A stretch of 50,201 nucleotides of DNA from Acidobacteriota bacterium (GCA_016195325.1 JACPZX010000065.1:1-50201), one strand, 5' to 3'; counted from the first letter of the stretch, positions 33,191 through 42,388 are shown. Numbers and translations: made by a program. The notes: generated by a model not told the origin, from the sequence alone.

Positions 33191-33928
33191 CTAGTCGTCC
33201 TGATCTTTCTGCCCGACGAACCAGTCGTCCCGGTCGGCGAAGAGGACGTTGAAGGTCGTCAACGACCCGTAGATGCGCGTCACGTACTGCTGGATCTCGA
33301 CCTTGTCGGCGTCGGCGAGGCCGGGATGGGCGTTGATCTTCTGCTCGAGGACGCGGAGCCGATCGCGGATCATGACGATCTTGTGGAAGAACGCATCGAT
33401 CGGGACGACCTTCTCCGCCTGCCCCTCGCGCCCGGGACGGAGGATCACGGTCCCCCCCTTCCACCGGTCCATCATGCGGATCGCAGGGATCCCCATCTCC
33501 TCGCGGATCACCTCGCGCAGCGCCTCCTTGATCGACGAGGTCGTCGGGCCGGAGGCCGGGTACGCCCGGCCCACGGCGGGCGCATCGGCCGCGTGGGGGG
33601 TCGGCTCGGCGTACCGGCGGGGCTCGGTGGGGCGCGCCGGTTCGGGAGCCGCGGCGGCCATGACGGGATCCGCCGCGCGCACCGGGGCGTGCGCGGGCTC
33701 GAACCGGGTGGGGGCTGCCGGCGGATCGGGCGCGGGCAGCGGGGTCGCGTGGAGGTCGTTGTCGAACGGCTCGAGGACGAAGAATTTCGAGAGAACCTGG
33801 CGGACGCCCGATCTCTCGAAGTTGATCGTCAGCTTCTCCTTCTCGCCGTACCCGTCGACGGAGACGATCTCGCCGACCCCGAGCTGAGAGTTGTAGACCT
33901 TAGCCCCTACATCGAATCGTCGCGACAC
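33191..33928 (-). CDS. Protein with isolated UvrD/PcrA-type tudor-like domain
   Basis: 245 residues. Residues about 5-53 (F-D-V-G-A-K-V-Y-N-S-Q-L-G-V-G-E-I-V-S-V-D-G-Y-G-E-K-E-K-L-T-I-N-F, split here by eye into tudor strands) resemble the C-terminal tudor-like domain of the helicases PcrA/UvrD, which contacts RNA polymerase; CarD N-domains are similar. No helicase is attached. A Pro/Ala-rich linker of about 70 residues leads to a helical C-terminal domain (K-E-A-L-R-E-V-I-R-E-E-M...I-V-M-I-R-D-R-L-R-V-L-E-Q-K-I-N). Possibly a transcription or repair factor; directly upstream of lexA. Confidence 0.75.
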   Translation of the reverse strand: MSRRFDVGAKVYNSQLGVGEIVSVDGYGEKEKLTINFERSGVRQVLSKFFVLEPFDNDLHATPLPAPDPPAAPTRFEPAHAPVRAADPVMAAAAPEPARPTEPRRYAEPTPHAADAPAVGRAYPASGPTTSSIKEALREVIREEMGIPAIRMMDRWKGGTVILRPGREGQAEKVVPIDAFFHKIVMIRDRLRVLEQKINAHPGLADADKVEIQQYVTRIYGSLTTFNVLFADRDDWFVGQKDQDD

Positions 33929-33931
33929 GCG

Positions 33932-34603
33932 CTACCCCCCGTGACTGAGAAGGCAATCTACAAGCGCGCTGAGGTCTGCGCCAGGAAGCGCCTCGTCGGC
34001 CCCGGCCTCGACGGCGGCGTCGGTCGCGTTGAAGGCGATCGAGCGGCCGGCGGCGCGGAACATCGAGAGGTCGCCATGCGAGTCCCCCACCGCCGCGACC
34101 GCTCCGGCCCCGATGCCGAACTCGCTGCAGAATCGCGCGAGCGCCAGGTCCTTCGCGCCGTGCGGCACGTGGATGACGACCTCCCCGGTGATGACCCCCT
34201 CTGCCTCGACGATCTCGTTGGCGACGGCGTGGTCCACGGCCAGCTCGCGCGCCACGCGGTCTGCGAGGAAGGTGATGCCGGTGGAGACGATGCCCGTCCG
34301 GAGGCCGCGCCGCCTCAGCTCCCGCATCAGCTCCGCGGCCCCCTCGTGACAGGGGATCTCGTCGCAGAGCCCGCGAAGGCGCGCGGCCGGGAGGCCCCGC
34401 CAGGCCTCCGCGTCGAGGCGGCAGAAATCCTCGTAGGAGATCTCCCCGGCGCGGAACCGATCCTGAATGCGCTCGGCGCCGCCGGCCCAGAGGCCGAGGC
34501 GCTCGTGGACGTACTGCCAGGAGGATCGCGGGGGTGTGAGCGTGCCGTCGAGATCGAAGAGGACGGCGCGGAGGGGCTCCCGCGCGGGGCGGCGTGAGGT
34601 CAG
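33932..34603 (-). CDS. HAD-superfamily phosphatase, phosphoserine-phosphatase-like
   Basis: 223 residues. Motif I is F-D-L-D-G-T-L-T, motif II V-S-T-G, motif III Lys in H-G-A-K-D-L-A, motif IV V-G-D-S-H-G-D-L-S-M-F. Cap region and layout resemble SerB-type subfamily IB enzymes (nucleophile and acid Asp two residues apart). There is no ATG, GTG or TTG near the domain start. The only start with a good site is CTG at 34603, seven bases after GGAGG, overlapping the HD-GYP stop as CTGA. Substrate not determinable. Confidence 0.8.
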   Translation of the reverse strand: MTSRRPAREPLRAVLFDLDGTLTPPRSSWQYVHERLGLWAGGAERIQDRFRAGEISYEDFCRLDAEAWRGLPAARLRGLCDEIPCHEGAAELMRELRRRGLRTGIVSTGITFLADRVARELAVDHAVANEIVEAEGVITGEVVIHVPHGAKDLALARFCSEFGIGAGAVAAVGDSHGDLSMFRAAGRSIAFNATDAAVEAGADEALPGADLSALVDCLLSHGG

Positions 34604-36360
34604 GCGTCCGCCTCCGGCGCGGGGGCTTCGACCCCCTTCGCGGGCGGGTGGATGTCGGGCTTGATGTCGCCTGCGACCCAGGCCTCCTGGAACGCCTCGA
34701 CGACCTTCGGATCGAAGACGATTCCCGACAGCTCGCGGATGCGAGCGACCCCCGCCTCCATCTTCATCGCGCGCTGGTAGGGGCGCGTGGTGGTCATCGC
34801 GTCGAAGGTGTCCGCCACCTGCACGATGCGGGCGATGAGGGGGATCTTCTCGCCGGTCAGATTGTCGGGGTAGCCGCCGCCGGACCAGCGCTCGTGGTGG
34901 TTGCGAATCCCGCCGAGGATGGGACGCATCTGGGGAATCGACTCCATGATGTGCGACCCCTTCTCCGGGTGGCGCTTCATGATCTCGAACTCCTTGTCGG
35001 TCAGCGCCGCGGGCTTTCGCAGGATCGCGTCCTCGATGCCGATCTTCCCGACGTCGTGCAGGAGCGCGGCGACCGTGACGTCGCGCAGCTCCGTCTTCCC
35101 GAGCCCCATGTGGCGCGCGACGGCGACGGAGTACCGGTGGACGCGCTCGGAGTGGCCTCGCGTGTACGGGTCCTTCTCGTCGATCGCCGCGGCGAAGGCC
35201 CGGATCGCGCCGAGGAAGAGCTGCTGGTTCTCGTCGGCCGCCGAGTGGATGCGCTGGATGTGGTTCTGGATCTCCTCCGACATGAAATTGAACGTCTCCG
35301 CGAGCTCGCCGATCTCGCTCCGGCTGCTCACGCCGACGGGCTTGCCGAACTCGCCGCGCGCGAGGCTCCGCGCGCCGTCGACGAGGGACTTCAGCGGGCG
35401 CGTGATGAGCCCCGCGGCGACGACGGCGGCGATCACCGCGAGGGCGATCGCGAAGAGGGCCCACCGGTAGATCTCGGATCGCATCTCGGCCGCGGAGTGG
35501 TACGCGAGGTCCCGATCGACGAGGACGAAGAGCCCCCATCCGAGATCCGTGGGGACCGACGCGCCCAGGAGCTCCACGCGCGCGAGGCCGCCGCCGGGAA
35601 GCGTGAGCGGCCTGGCCTCCTTGATCCCGCCGCGGGTCGAGAGGAACCGCTCGACGATGTCGAGCCTGCGGTACGTGCCGTCGGCGAGGGCGGGCTGGAG
35701 ATTGGCGCTCGCGAGGATGCCGCCGTTCGGATCGATGGCGAAGAGAGCGTAGTCGGCGCCGACGTCGTTCACGCCCCGGTTCCAGGTGTCGGTCAGATCG
35801 ACCACCGCCGCGAACACCCCCGCGGCCGCCCCCTCGCGCGCCGCGGGCGCGGCGATCACCGCGCCGGGGCGTGGCCCGTGGTCCGCCGCGGCGGGGGCGA
35901 GCCGGACCGGCACGACGACGGGGGCCGCCGCGGCCACCGCGGTGGCGAACGCCTCGAAGCACGCGTCCTGCACCGCGCCGGCGTCGAGCCCGCGGGCCTC
36001 GCCGACCTGGGCGATGCTTCCGGTGGCCGACGTGTAGCGGAGGATGACGACCTCGGAGCTGAGGTACGGGGTGAGGAGGGCGCGGATCGCCCCGGCGTCG
36101 GGCGCGTCCGCCGCGCGCACCCTCGGCCCCACGGCGGTGACGGCCGCGTTGAGGAGAGCGCGCCCGCCGCTCACCGCGGCGTCGAGGCGGGAGGCCAGAG
36201 AGCCTGCGACCTGGAGCTGGTACTCGCGCGTCGCCGACTCGAGCGTCTCCTGGTTGATGTCGATGAGGGCGTACGCGGTGACGAAGAGGGGGACGAGGGA
36301 CGTCGCCAGAAGGACGGCGAGCAGCGACCAGACGAGGCGCACGCGCTTTCGGGGAGGCAT
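34600..36360 (-). CDS. Transmembrane sensor with HAMP and HD-GYP domains
   Basis: 586 residues. First helix (L-V-W-S-L-L-A-V-L-L-A-T-S-L-V-P-L-F-V), a periplasmic Cache-like sensor of about 280 residues, a second helix (A-L-F-A-I-A-L-A-V-I-A-A-V-V-A-A-G), HAMP (I-T-R-P-L-K-S-L-V-D-G-A), then HD-GYP. The latter has L-L-H-D-V-G-K-I-G-I, the H-H-E-R-W-S-G-G-G-Y-P loop and D-T-F-D-A-M-T-T-T-R-P-Y. HD-GYP domains hydrolyse c-di-GMP. Ligand unknown. No clear ribosome binding site at the ATG. Confidence 0.92.
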   Translation of the reverse strand: MPPRKRVRLVWSLLAVLLATSLVPLFVTAYALIDINQETLESATREYQLQVAGSLASRLDAAVSGGRALLNAAVTAVGPRVRAADAPDAGAIRALLTPYLSSEVVILRYTSATGSIAQVGEARGLDAGAVQDACFEAFATAVAAAAPVVVPVRLAPAAADHGPRPGAVIAAPAAREGAAAGVFAAVVDLTDTWNRGVNDVGADYALFAIDPNGGILASANLQPALADGTYRRLDIVERFLSTRGGIKEARPLTLPGGGLARVELLGASVPTDLGWGLFVLVDRDLAYHSAAEMRSEIYRWALFAIALAVIAAVVAAGLITRPLKSLVDGARSLARGEFGKPVGVSSRSEIGELAETFNFMSEEIQNHIQRIHSAADENQQLFLGAIRAFAAAIDEKDPYTRGHSERVHRYSVAVARHMGLGKTELRDVTVAALLHDVGKIGIEDAILRKPAALTDKEFEIMKRHPEKGSHIMESIPQMRPILGGIRNHHERWSGGGYPDNLTGEKIPLIARIVQVADTFDAMTTTRPYQRAMKMEAGVARIRELSGIVFDPKVVEAFQEAWVAGDIKPDIHPPAKGVEAPAPEADA

Positions 36361-36405
36361 GGGGGTGATCAGTCGACCTCCGCGGCATGATCGAGCCGAG
36401 CGGGC

Positions 36406-36411
36406 ATTATA
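36406..36411 (-). promoter_or_regulatory. -10 element upstream of the HAMP/HD-GYP gene
   Basis: Perfect TATAAT on the minus strand, 45 bases before the start codon. Best -35 at 17 bases is TTTCCC, weak. The 81-base gap to the next upstream gene suggests a separate transcript. Confidence 0.45.
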
Positions 36412-36441
36412 GAGACGGGGCTCCGGGCGGGAAAGCGAATT

Positions 36442-37875
36442 CTAGGTGCCGCGCGTCCCGGGCCCGGCGGCCTCGGACGCTTCGGAAGCGGATCGTTCCG
36501 CGCCCCGGGGCGCGCCACCTTCCGGCCGCTGTCCCGGCGCGGCCTCGCGCCCGGCCGCGTCGCCCGCGGGCGCCTCGCCCTTCTCGCGATCTTCGGGGAC
36601 CTGCCCGGCGGCCGCGCTCTCCCCCGGACCGACGTGCGTGTGACCCGCGTGCAGCGAGGAATCGTCGAGGGCGCCGTACTGCTGCATCATCGCGCAGCAG
36701 GAGCGCGCCACCCCCCCCGACTCGACGAGGTGCTGCATCGCCGCCTCGAGGGGCTCCGGGACCCCCTCGCGCCGCTTGCGTCCGGCGCCGAGCCGGATCG
36801 CCTCCTCGAACGAGAAGCCCGGCTCCTGGAGCACCTCGACGAAGAGGCGCACGCAGTCGGGATGGAACTGCGTGCTCATCCCGCCGATCATCTCGCCGAA
36901 GGCGAAGTCGAGGGTCTGCCCCTTGCGGTAGGGCCTGTTGCTCGTGATGGCGTCGAAGGCGTCGGCGAGCGCCGTCACCCAGACGGCGAGCGGCAGGTCG
37001 GCTCCGCCGAGCCTGTCGGGATATCCGGAGCCGTTGTACCACTCGTGGTGGTGCCGCACGATCGGCACGTAGCGCGCGAACGAGACGATGGGGCCGAGAA
37101 TCTGCGCCCCGATGATGGGGTGCATGCGCACCATGTCCATCTCCTCGCTCGAGAGGCGCCCCGGCTTGTTCAGGATCTTCTCGGGGAGGCCGATCTTCCC
37201 GATGTCGTGCAGCAGGGCGACGGCCCGGATGTCCTCGATCTCCTCGCGGGGAAGCTGGAGCCTCCGGCCGATCATCGCGGCCCAGCGCGCGACGCGCTCG
37301 GAGTGGCCGGCGGTGTAGGGGTCCTTCGCGTCGAGAGCCGCCGCGAGCGACTGCAGCGTCTGCATGTACGCCGACTCGATCTGCCCGTGCGCGTTCCGGA
37401 GCTCGCGGAGCGCTCCCTTGAGCTGCAGGTTGCGCAGCTGGAGGTCCTCGAGGAGGCGCTGGTTGTCGCGCCGCAGCCGGAACTGCCGGAGCAGGGAGGA
37501 GACCGTCATGTGCAGGTCCTCCATCTGCCACGGCTTCGAGATGTACTTGTCGAGGTTCGCGTTGTTGATGCAGTACAGGGCGGAGTCGAGGCCGGTGTGT
37601 CCGGTGAGGAGGATCTTCACGATCACCGGGAAGCGCGCGTTGACGATCTCGAGGAGCCGATCCCCCGTCATGCCGGGCATGATGAGATCGGTGATGAGCA
37701 TCTCCACCGTCTTCCCGTCGTGGTGGAGCTGGTAGATCATCGAGAGCGCCTCCTCGGCGCTCTTCGCCATCACCACCTCGTGCGTCGCCGACGTGAGGTC
37801 GAGGATCTGCTGCCAGAGGGTCTCGAGGAGGGCGAGATCGTCGTCGACGCAGATGATGTAGCCCTTGTCCGCCAT
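36442..37875 (-). CDS. Response regulator with HD-GYP output domain
   Basis: 477 residues. Receiver domain with acidic pocket D11-D13, phospho-acceptor D63 (L-I-T-D-L-I-M-P-G-M-T-G) and Lys in Y-I-S-K-P-W. A coiled linker (L-R-R-D-N-Q-R-L-L-E-D-L) joins the HD-GYP domain: L-L-H-D-I-G-K-I-G-L, H-H-H-E-W-Y-N-G-S-G-Y-P, D-A-F-D-A-I-T-S-N-R-P-Y. The last 90 residues are Gly/Ala/Glu-rich and disordered, with H-A-G-H-T-H. The ATG shares a base with the kinase stop (TGATG), so this is the kinase's likely partner (RpfG-like arrangement). Confidence 0.93.
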   Translation of the reverse strand: MADKGYIICVDDDLALLETLWQQILDLTSATHEVVMAKSAEEALSMIYQLHHDGKTVEMLITDLIMPGMTGDRLLEIVNARFPVIVKILLTGHTGLDSALYCINNANLDKYISKPWQMEDLHMTVSSLLRQFRLRRDNQRLLEDLQLRNLQLKGALRELRNAHGQIESAYMQTLQSLAAALDAKDPYTAGHSERVARWAAMIGRRLQLPREEIEDIRAVALLHDIGKIGLPEKILNKPGRLSSEEMDMVRMHPIIGAQILGPIVSFARYVPIVRHHHEWYNGSGYPDRLGGADLPLAVWVTALADAFDAITSNRPYRKGQTLDFAFGEMIGGMSTQFHPDCVRLFVEVLQEPGFSFEEAIRLGAGRKRREGVPEPLEAAMQHLVESGGVARSCCAMMQQYGALDDSSLHAGHTHVGPGESAAAGQVPEDREKGEAPAGDAAGREAAPGQRPEGGAPRGAERSASEASEAAGPGTRGT

Positions 37876-38858
37876 CAGACCCCCTCCCCCGCGGCGGCCG
37901 CGTCGAGCCGGATCGTGAAGCAGGTCCGCCCGGGCCGCGACTCGAAGGAGAGATCGCCGCCGAGACCATTCACGATCTCGCGCGCGATGAAGAGCCCGAG
38001 CCCCGTCCCCTCCCCGTCCCGGCGCCCGGTGACGTACGGCGTGAAGAGATCGCGCCTTATCGCCTCGGGGACTCCGGGGCCATCGTCGGTGACGGTGACG
38101 ACGCCGTGCCGCCCGCTGCGGAAGACCTCGATCTCGACGCGACCTCCCGGGCCCCTCAGCGCCGCGAAGGCGTTCAAGATGACGTTCGACAGGGCCTGGC
38201 CGACCCGCCCCGCCCCTGCCCGCACGGCGATCTCCTCGGCGCCGTGCACCTCGATGTGGACGCTCGATGGGATCTCGTGCCGGAGCGTCGCGAGGGCGTC
38301 CTCGACCGAGGCCCTCAGCCCCGTCCTCTCCTCGGCGGCGCGGCCGGAAGGAGACCCTCCCTTCACCGCGCCGGCGATCCCCCCGAGGCGCGAGATCGAC
38401 GCGTCGAGGCTCCGCAGGCTCGAGCGGAGCTTCGAGGCCGCCTCGAGAATGCCGAGCGCGAAGTGCGGATCCGCCGCGGCGAGGAGGGGGGCCACGAGAT
38501 CGATCCGATCGTCCCATCCTCCGCGGACGATCACGGCCGAGATGTCCGGGACGTCGCCGCGGACGCCCGCGGCGATCAGGGCGCGCGACGCGTCGTCGAG
38601 ACGGCTCTGCGGGATCGGCCCCGTGATCGGAGGCCTCCCTTCGGCCGACGCGAGATCGTCGGCGATGAGGGCGCCGAGATCGCGGATCGCCGCCGGCTCG
38701 AGCGGCCCGGGGGCGGTCAGCGACGTGAGAATCGACTGGAGGCCGGTGCGCAGCCCTCTCGACGCGCCGCTGAGGGAGGCGATCGGGGTTTTCAGCTCGT
38801 GGACGAGGGAGGGCCCGAGGAGCGCGTCGTGAAGCTCGCGATCGGGGACGACGGCCAT
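37875..38858 (-). CDS. Soluble histidine kinase
   Basis: 327 residues, no membrane helix. H20 in L-V-H-E-L-K-T-P-I-A-S-L-S-G is the phospho-acceptor unusually close to the N-terminus. The ATPase domain has N-V-I-L-N-A-F-A-A-L (N box), T-V-T-D-D-G-P-G-V-P (G1) and G-T-G-L-G-L-F-I-A-R-E-I-V (G2). There is no sensor domain before H20; about 180 residues between the HisKA helix and the ATPase domain could sense or dimerise. Coupled to the HD-GYP response regulator. GGGAG nine bases before the ATG. Confidence 0.9.
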   Translation of the reverse strand: MAVVPDRELHDALLGPSLVHELKTPIASLSGASRGLRTGLQSILTSLTAPGPLEPAAIRDLGALIADDLASAEGRPPITGPIPQSRLDDASRALIAAGVRGDVPDISAVIVRGGWDDRIDLVAPLLAAADPHFALGILEAASKLRSSLRSLDASISRLGGIAGAVKGGSPSGRAAEERTGLRASVEDALATLRHEIPSSVHIEVHGAEEIAVRAGAGRVGQALSNVILNAFAALRGPGGRVEIEVFRSGRHGVVTVTDDGPGVPEAIRRDLFTPYVTGRRDGEGTGLGLFIAREIVNGLGGDLSFESRPGRTCFTIRLDAAAAGEGV

Positions 38859-38934
38859 CTCTCAGCGGCTCCCGCCGGCGCGCGATCGAGTCGACATGTC
38901 GGCCGGCGCGCGGCATCAGTCCAGACGATGAGGG

Positions 38935-38963
38935 AATATAAGGTGGGCCGGGAGGGGAAACAA
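38935..38963 (-). promoter_or_regulatory. Predicted promoter of the kinase/HD-GYP operon
   Basis: Minus-strand -35 TTGTTT (38958-38963), 17-base spacer, -10 TATATT (38935-38940). A separate plus-strand TATAAT at 39026-39031 may serve the lipid A operon. Confidence 0.5.
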
Positions 38964-39084
38964 TCAGAGGATGGAACGGCGTCCGGGGCGTTGCGGGTCT
39001 TTCGGCGCTCCCTCGGCGGGCCGTGTATAATCGGCGGCTAAATGGTTTCGGTTGTGAGCGTTAGACGTGGTAAGACCACCCTCG

Positions 39085-40377
39085 ATGACCACCTATTACA
39101 AGGCGCTGACGCTGGGAGGGGCCGCCCTGGTGGTCCCCGCGCTGTGGCTGCGCGCCCTCTCGAACCCCGGGGATGGGGAGCGCCTGCGCGAGCGGCTCGG
39201 GAGGCTCGCGCTGCGCGATCGGCAGCCCGGCTCCCTCTGGCTCCAGGCCGTCTCGGTGGGTGAGGTGCGCGTCGCCGAGACGCTGGCGGGGGCGCTGCGC
39301 AGGTCGGGATTCTCTTCGCGCCTCGCCCTCTCGGCGACGACCCCCGCGGGGCTCGCCCGCGCCGAACGCTCCGGCAGCGGCACGGGTGACGTCTTCGCCT
39401 TTCCCCTCGATCTCGATCCGTTCGTGCGCCGCACTCTCGACGCGCTGCGCCCCGCGGCGTACGGATCGATCGAGACGGAGATCTGGCCGGGGCTGCTCGG
39501 GGAATGCGCGCGCCGCGGCATCCCCACCTTCATCGCGAGCGGCTCGATCAGCGAGCGCTCCGCGCGGCGCTACCGGCTGATCGCCGGCGCCGTCGCCCCC
39601 GCGCTCGCCTCGCTCCGCGCGGCGTGCATGCAGAGCGCCGCCGACGCCGAGCGCCTCGTGGCCCTCGGCGCGCGCGCCGAAGCGGTCGTCGTCACGGGAG
39701 ACATCAAGTTCGACGCCGCTCCGCGCGACGGGGCCCTTCCCCCCGCCACCCTCGCGGCCGAGCTGGGCCTCGCGGGCGGACGCCCGGTTCTGGTCGCCGG
39801 GAGCACCGCGCCGGGCGAGGAGGCGATCGTCCTCGACGCCTGGCGCCGGCTCGCGCGCGCCGTGCCGGAACTCGTTCTCGTCGTCGCGCCGCGCCACAGG
39901 GAGCGGTTCGAGGAGGTCGCCGCCGCGATGGCGAAGGCCGGCGCCGTCCCGCTGAGGCGATCCCGCGGCGCCGCGGGAACGGCGCGCCACGACGCCGTCC
40001 TCCTCGACACGATCGGGGAGCTCGAAACGGCGTACGCCCTCGCCGACCTGGCCTTCGTCGGCGGGAGCCTGGTCCCGCGCGGCGGCCAGAACCCCCTCGA
40101 GCCCGCGCGCGCGGGCGTGCCGATCCTGTTCGGCCCCGGGATGGACAATTTCCGCGAGGCTGCGTCGGCCCTCGTCGCGTGCGGCGCCGCGTTCGTGGTG
40201 CGCGACGCCGACTCGCTGGCGGCGCGCGCGGTGGCGCTGCTCGGCGACCGCGCGGCCCGCGAGCGGGCAGGCGCCGCGGGGCGGGAGTTCGTCGCGGCGC
40301 ACGCCGGGGCGACGGCTCGAACCCTCACCGCGCTCCGCGAGCGGATCCCGGCCGTTTTCGGCGGGCTCGCCGGATGA
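39085..40377 (+). CDS. waaA: Kdo transferase WaaA
   Basis: 430 residues. Adds Kdo to lipid IVA at the inner membrane. N-terminal hydrophobic segment, then G-E-R-L-R-E-R-L-G, S-L-W-L-Q-A-V-S-V-G-E-V-R (S-V-G-E carries the acceptor-activating Glu) and E-T-E-I-W-P-G-L. The C-terminal GT-B half has V-A-G-S-T-A-P-G-E-E, G-G-S-L-V-P-R-G-G-Q-N-P-L-E-P-A and P-I-L-F-G-P. I chose the ATG at 39085, which aligns with the usual start; a GTG at 39067 is possible. Neither has a good ribosome binding site. First gene of the lipid A/heptose operon. Confidence 0.95.
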   Translation: MTTYYKALTLGGAALVVPALWLRALSNPGDGERLRERLGRLALRDRQPGSLWLQAVSVGEVRVAETLAGALRRSGFSSRLALSATTPAGLARAERSGSGTGDVFAFPLDLDPFVRRTLDALRPAAYGSIETEIWPGLLGECARRGIPTFIASGSISERSARRYRLIAGAVAPALASLRAACMQSAADAERLVALGARAEAVVVTGDIKFDAAPRDGALPPATLAAELGLAGGRPVLVAGSTAPGEEAIVLDAWRRLARAVPELVLVVAPRHRERFEEVAAAMAKAGAVPLRRSRGAAGTARHDAVLLDTIGELETAYALADLAFVGGSLVPRGGQNPLEPARAGVPILFGPGMDNFREAASALVACGAAFVVRDADSLAARAVALLGDRAARERAGAAGREFVAAHAGATARTLTALRERIPAVFGGLAG

Positions 40378-41426
40378 GCGCCCTCCTCTCGCCGCTCGCG
40401 GCCCTCTACGGTGGGGCGGTCGGCGCCCGCGCCTTCCTCTACCGCCGGGGGTGGCTCGGCAGCGAGACCGTCTCCGTCCCCGTGGTGAGCGTCGGCAACC
40501 TCGTCGCGGGGGGGACCGGCAAGACGCCGGTCACGGCGCTCGTCGCGCGCCTGCTCCACGAGGCCGGGCTGAATCCCGCGATCGTGAGCCGCGGCTACCG
40601 CGGGAAACGCGCCGTCGATCCCCTCGTCGTCTCGGACGGCTCCGGGGCCCCCGCCGTCGCGGCGGCGGCCGCCGGCGACGAGCCCGTGATGCTGGCGGGG
40701 CTGCTCCCGTCGATCCCGGTGGTCGTGGCGAGACGGCGCGCCGAAGGAGCGCGCCTCGCCATCTCCCGTCTCGGCGCGCGATCGATCGTCCTCGACGACG
40801 GATTCCAGCACGTCGCGCTGCGACGCGATCTCGACCTCGTGCTCGTGGACGCGGCCGCCCCCTTCGGCAACGGGCGCCTCCTCCCCGCAGGCCTCCTCCG
40901 CGAGCCGCCGCGAGCCCTCGCCCGCGCCGGCGCGATCCTCGTCACCGGGGCGGGGGGCGATCCGGCGGACCTCCTCGCGCGATGGAGGCCGCCCGGGACT
41001 CCGATTTTTCACGTGACCGTGTCTCCGGCCTCGCTGGCCCTCGTGCGGGCCGATGCGTCGACGGAGACCGTGGATCTCAGCTCCCTCGTCGGCGCGCGCG
41101 TCGTCGCCTTCGCCGGGATCGCGCGCCCGGAGAGGTTCGACTCGGCGCTCCGCGCCCTCGGCGCCGACGTCGCGGAGTTCCACCCCTTCAAGGACCACCA
41201 CCCCTTCGCGAGCGGGGACGTCTCGCGGATCATCCAGGCCGCCGCCCGCCACGGCGCGCGCGCCCTGGTCACGACCGAAAAGGACCTCGCGCGGCTGACC
41301 GGGACGCCGAGCCTCGGGGATCTCGCGCGCGAGCGACTTCTCGCTCTTCGCGTGGAGGCGGCCTGCCGCCCCGGCGAGGAGGAGTCGTTTCGCGCGCTCG
41401 TGGTGAAAGGAGCGACGCCGACGTGA
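40374..41426 (+). CDS. lpxK: Tetraacyldisaccharide 4'-kinase LpxK
   Basis: 350 residues. Phosphorylates the lipid A disaccharide at 4'. Membrane-associated N-terminus, then the P-loop G-N-L-V-A-G-G-T-G-K-T-P-V and V-S-R-G-Y-R-G-K, both diagnostic. I-V-L-D-D-G-F-Q-H follows with the catalytic Asp pair, and L-L-P-A-G-L-L-R-E-P further on. F-K-D-H-H-P-F and T-T-E-K-D belong to the C-terminal domain. ATG overlaps the waaA stop (ATGA). Confidence 0.96.
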   Translation: MSALLSPLAALYGGAVGARAFLYRRGWLGSETVSVPVVSVGNLVAGGTGKTPVTALVARLLHEAGLNPAIVSRGYRGKRAVDPLVVSDGSGAPAVAAAAAGDEPVMLAGLLPSIPVVVARRRAEGARLAISRLGARSIVLDDGFQHVALRRDLDLVLVDAAAPFGNGRLLPAGLLREPPRALARAGAILVTGAGGDPADLLARWRPPGTPIFHVTVSPASLALVRADASTETVDLSSLVGARVVAFAGIARPERFDSALRALGADVAEFHPFKDHHPFASGDVSRIIQAAARHGARALVTTEKDLARLTGTPSLGDLARERLLALRVEAACRPGEEESFRALVVKGATPT

Positions 41427-42388
41427 GCCCCGTCGCCGCCGAATCGTCGCGGAAGGGGCCGATCCTCACGTGGGTCGAGTATCTCCCGATCCGCGCGCTC
41501 CAGCTCGCTCTCCGCGTGATCCCCAGGCGCGCCGCCCTCGGCGTCGGGCGCCTCGCCGGCCTCCTCGCGTGGGCGATCGACTCACGCCACCGCCGGATCG
41601 CGATCGAGAACCTCAGGGCCTCGCTCCCGGAGGCGTCGGCAGGCGGCGCCGCCGAGCGGATCGCACGGGAGTGCTTCTCCCACTTCGGCGCCGTCGCGGC
41701 CGACTGCCTCCTCCTCCCCTACCGCCGCGTGAAGGACGTCGATCGCCTCGCCGAGTGGGAAGGGCTCGAGCACTTGAAGCGCGCGCACCTGATGGGTAAA
41801 GGGGTCTTCGTCGTCTCGGCTCACATGGGGAACTGGGAGATGGTCGCGCTCCTGCAGGGATGGGTCGGGCTCCCGATGGCGATGGTCACGCGCCCGCTCG
41901 ACAACCCGCGCCTCGAGACGATGCTGGCGAAGGGGCGCCGCGCGAGCGGCAACGAGATCGTCCACAAGAGGCGCGCGGTCCGGGGGATCCTGAAGGCGCT
42001 CGCCGACGGATGGTGCATCGCGCTCCTCATCGACCAGGACTTCGTCGAGTCCGATCGCGTCTTCGTCCCCTTCTTCGGGCGCGACGCCTCCGCCGCGCCG
42101 ACCCTCGGCCTCCTGGCGATGCGGACGGGCGCCCCCATCGTCCCGGTCGTGAGCGAGCTCCTCGCCGACGGGCGCTACGTCATCCGGTACCTTCCGCCCA
42201 TCGAGCCGCGCGCAACCGGCGATCGCGAGGCGGACGTCCTTGGTATCATGACGCGCTGCACGGCCCTGCTCGAATCGGAGATCCGGCGGCGGCCGGGCCA
42301 GTGGCTGTGGATGCACCGCCGCTGGAAGACGCGGCCGCGGGCGGGCGACGGGAAGGCGACGGGCGGCGCGACCGCCGGAGGGGCGTGA
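41423..42388 (+). CDS. Lipid A lauroyl/myristoyl acyltransferase (LpxL/HtrB family)
   Basis: 321 residues from a GTG that overlaps the lpxK stop (GTGA), with AAAGGAG upstream. The acyltransferase motif H-M-G-N-W-E (HX4E) is followed by M-V-T-R-P-L-D-N-P and I-D-Q-D-F with F-V-P-F-F-G. Membrane-facing N-terminal helix. Adds a secondary acyl chain to Kdo-lipid A, fitting its place after waaA and lpxK. Chain specificity unknown, so LpxL versus LpxM is not assigned. Confidence 0.92.
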   Translation: MSPVAAESSRKGPILTWVEYLPIRALQLALRVIPRRAALGVGRLAGLLAWAIDSRHRRIAIENLRASLPEASAGGAAERIARECFSHFGAVAADCLLLPYRRVKDVDRLAEWEGLEHLKRAHLMGKGVFVVSAHMGNWEMVALLQGWVGLPMAMVTRPLDNPRLETMLAKGRRASGNEIVHKRRAVRGILKALADGWCIALLIDQDFVESDRVFVPFFGRDASAAPTLGLLAMRTGAPIVPVVSELLADGRYVIRYLPPIEPRATGDREADVLGIMTRCTALLESEIRRRPGQWLWMHRRWKTRPRAGDGKATGGATAGGA

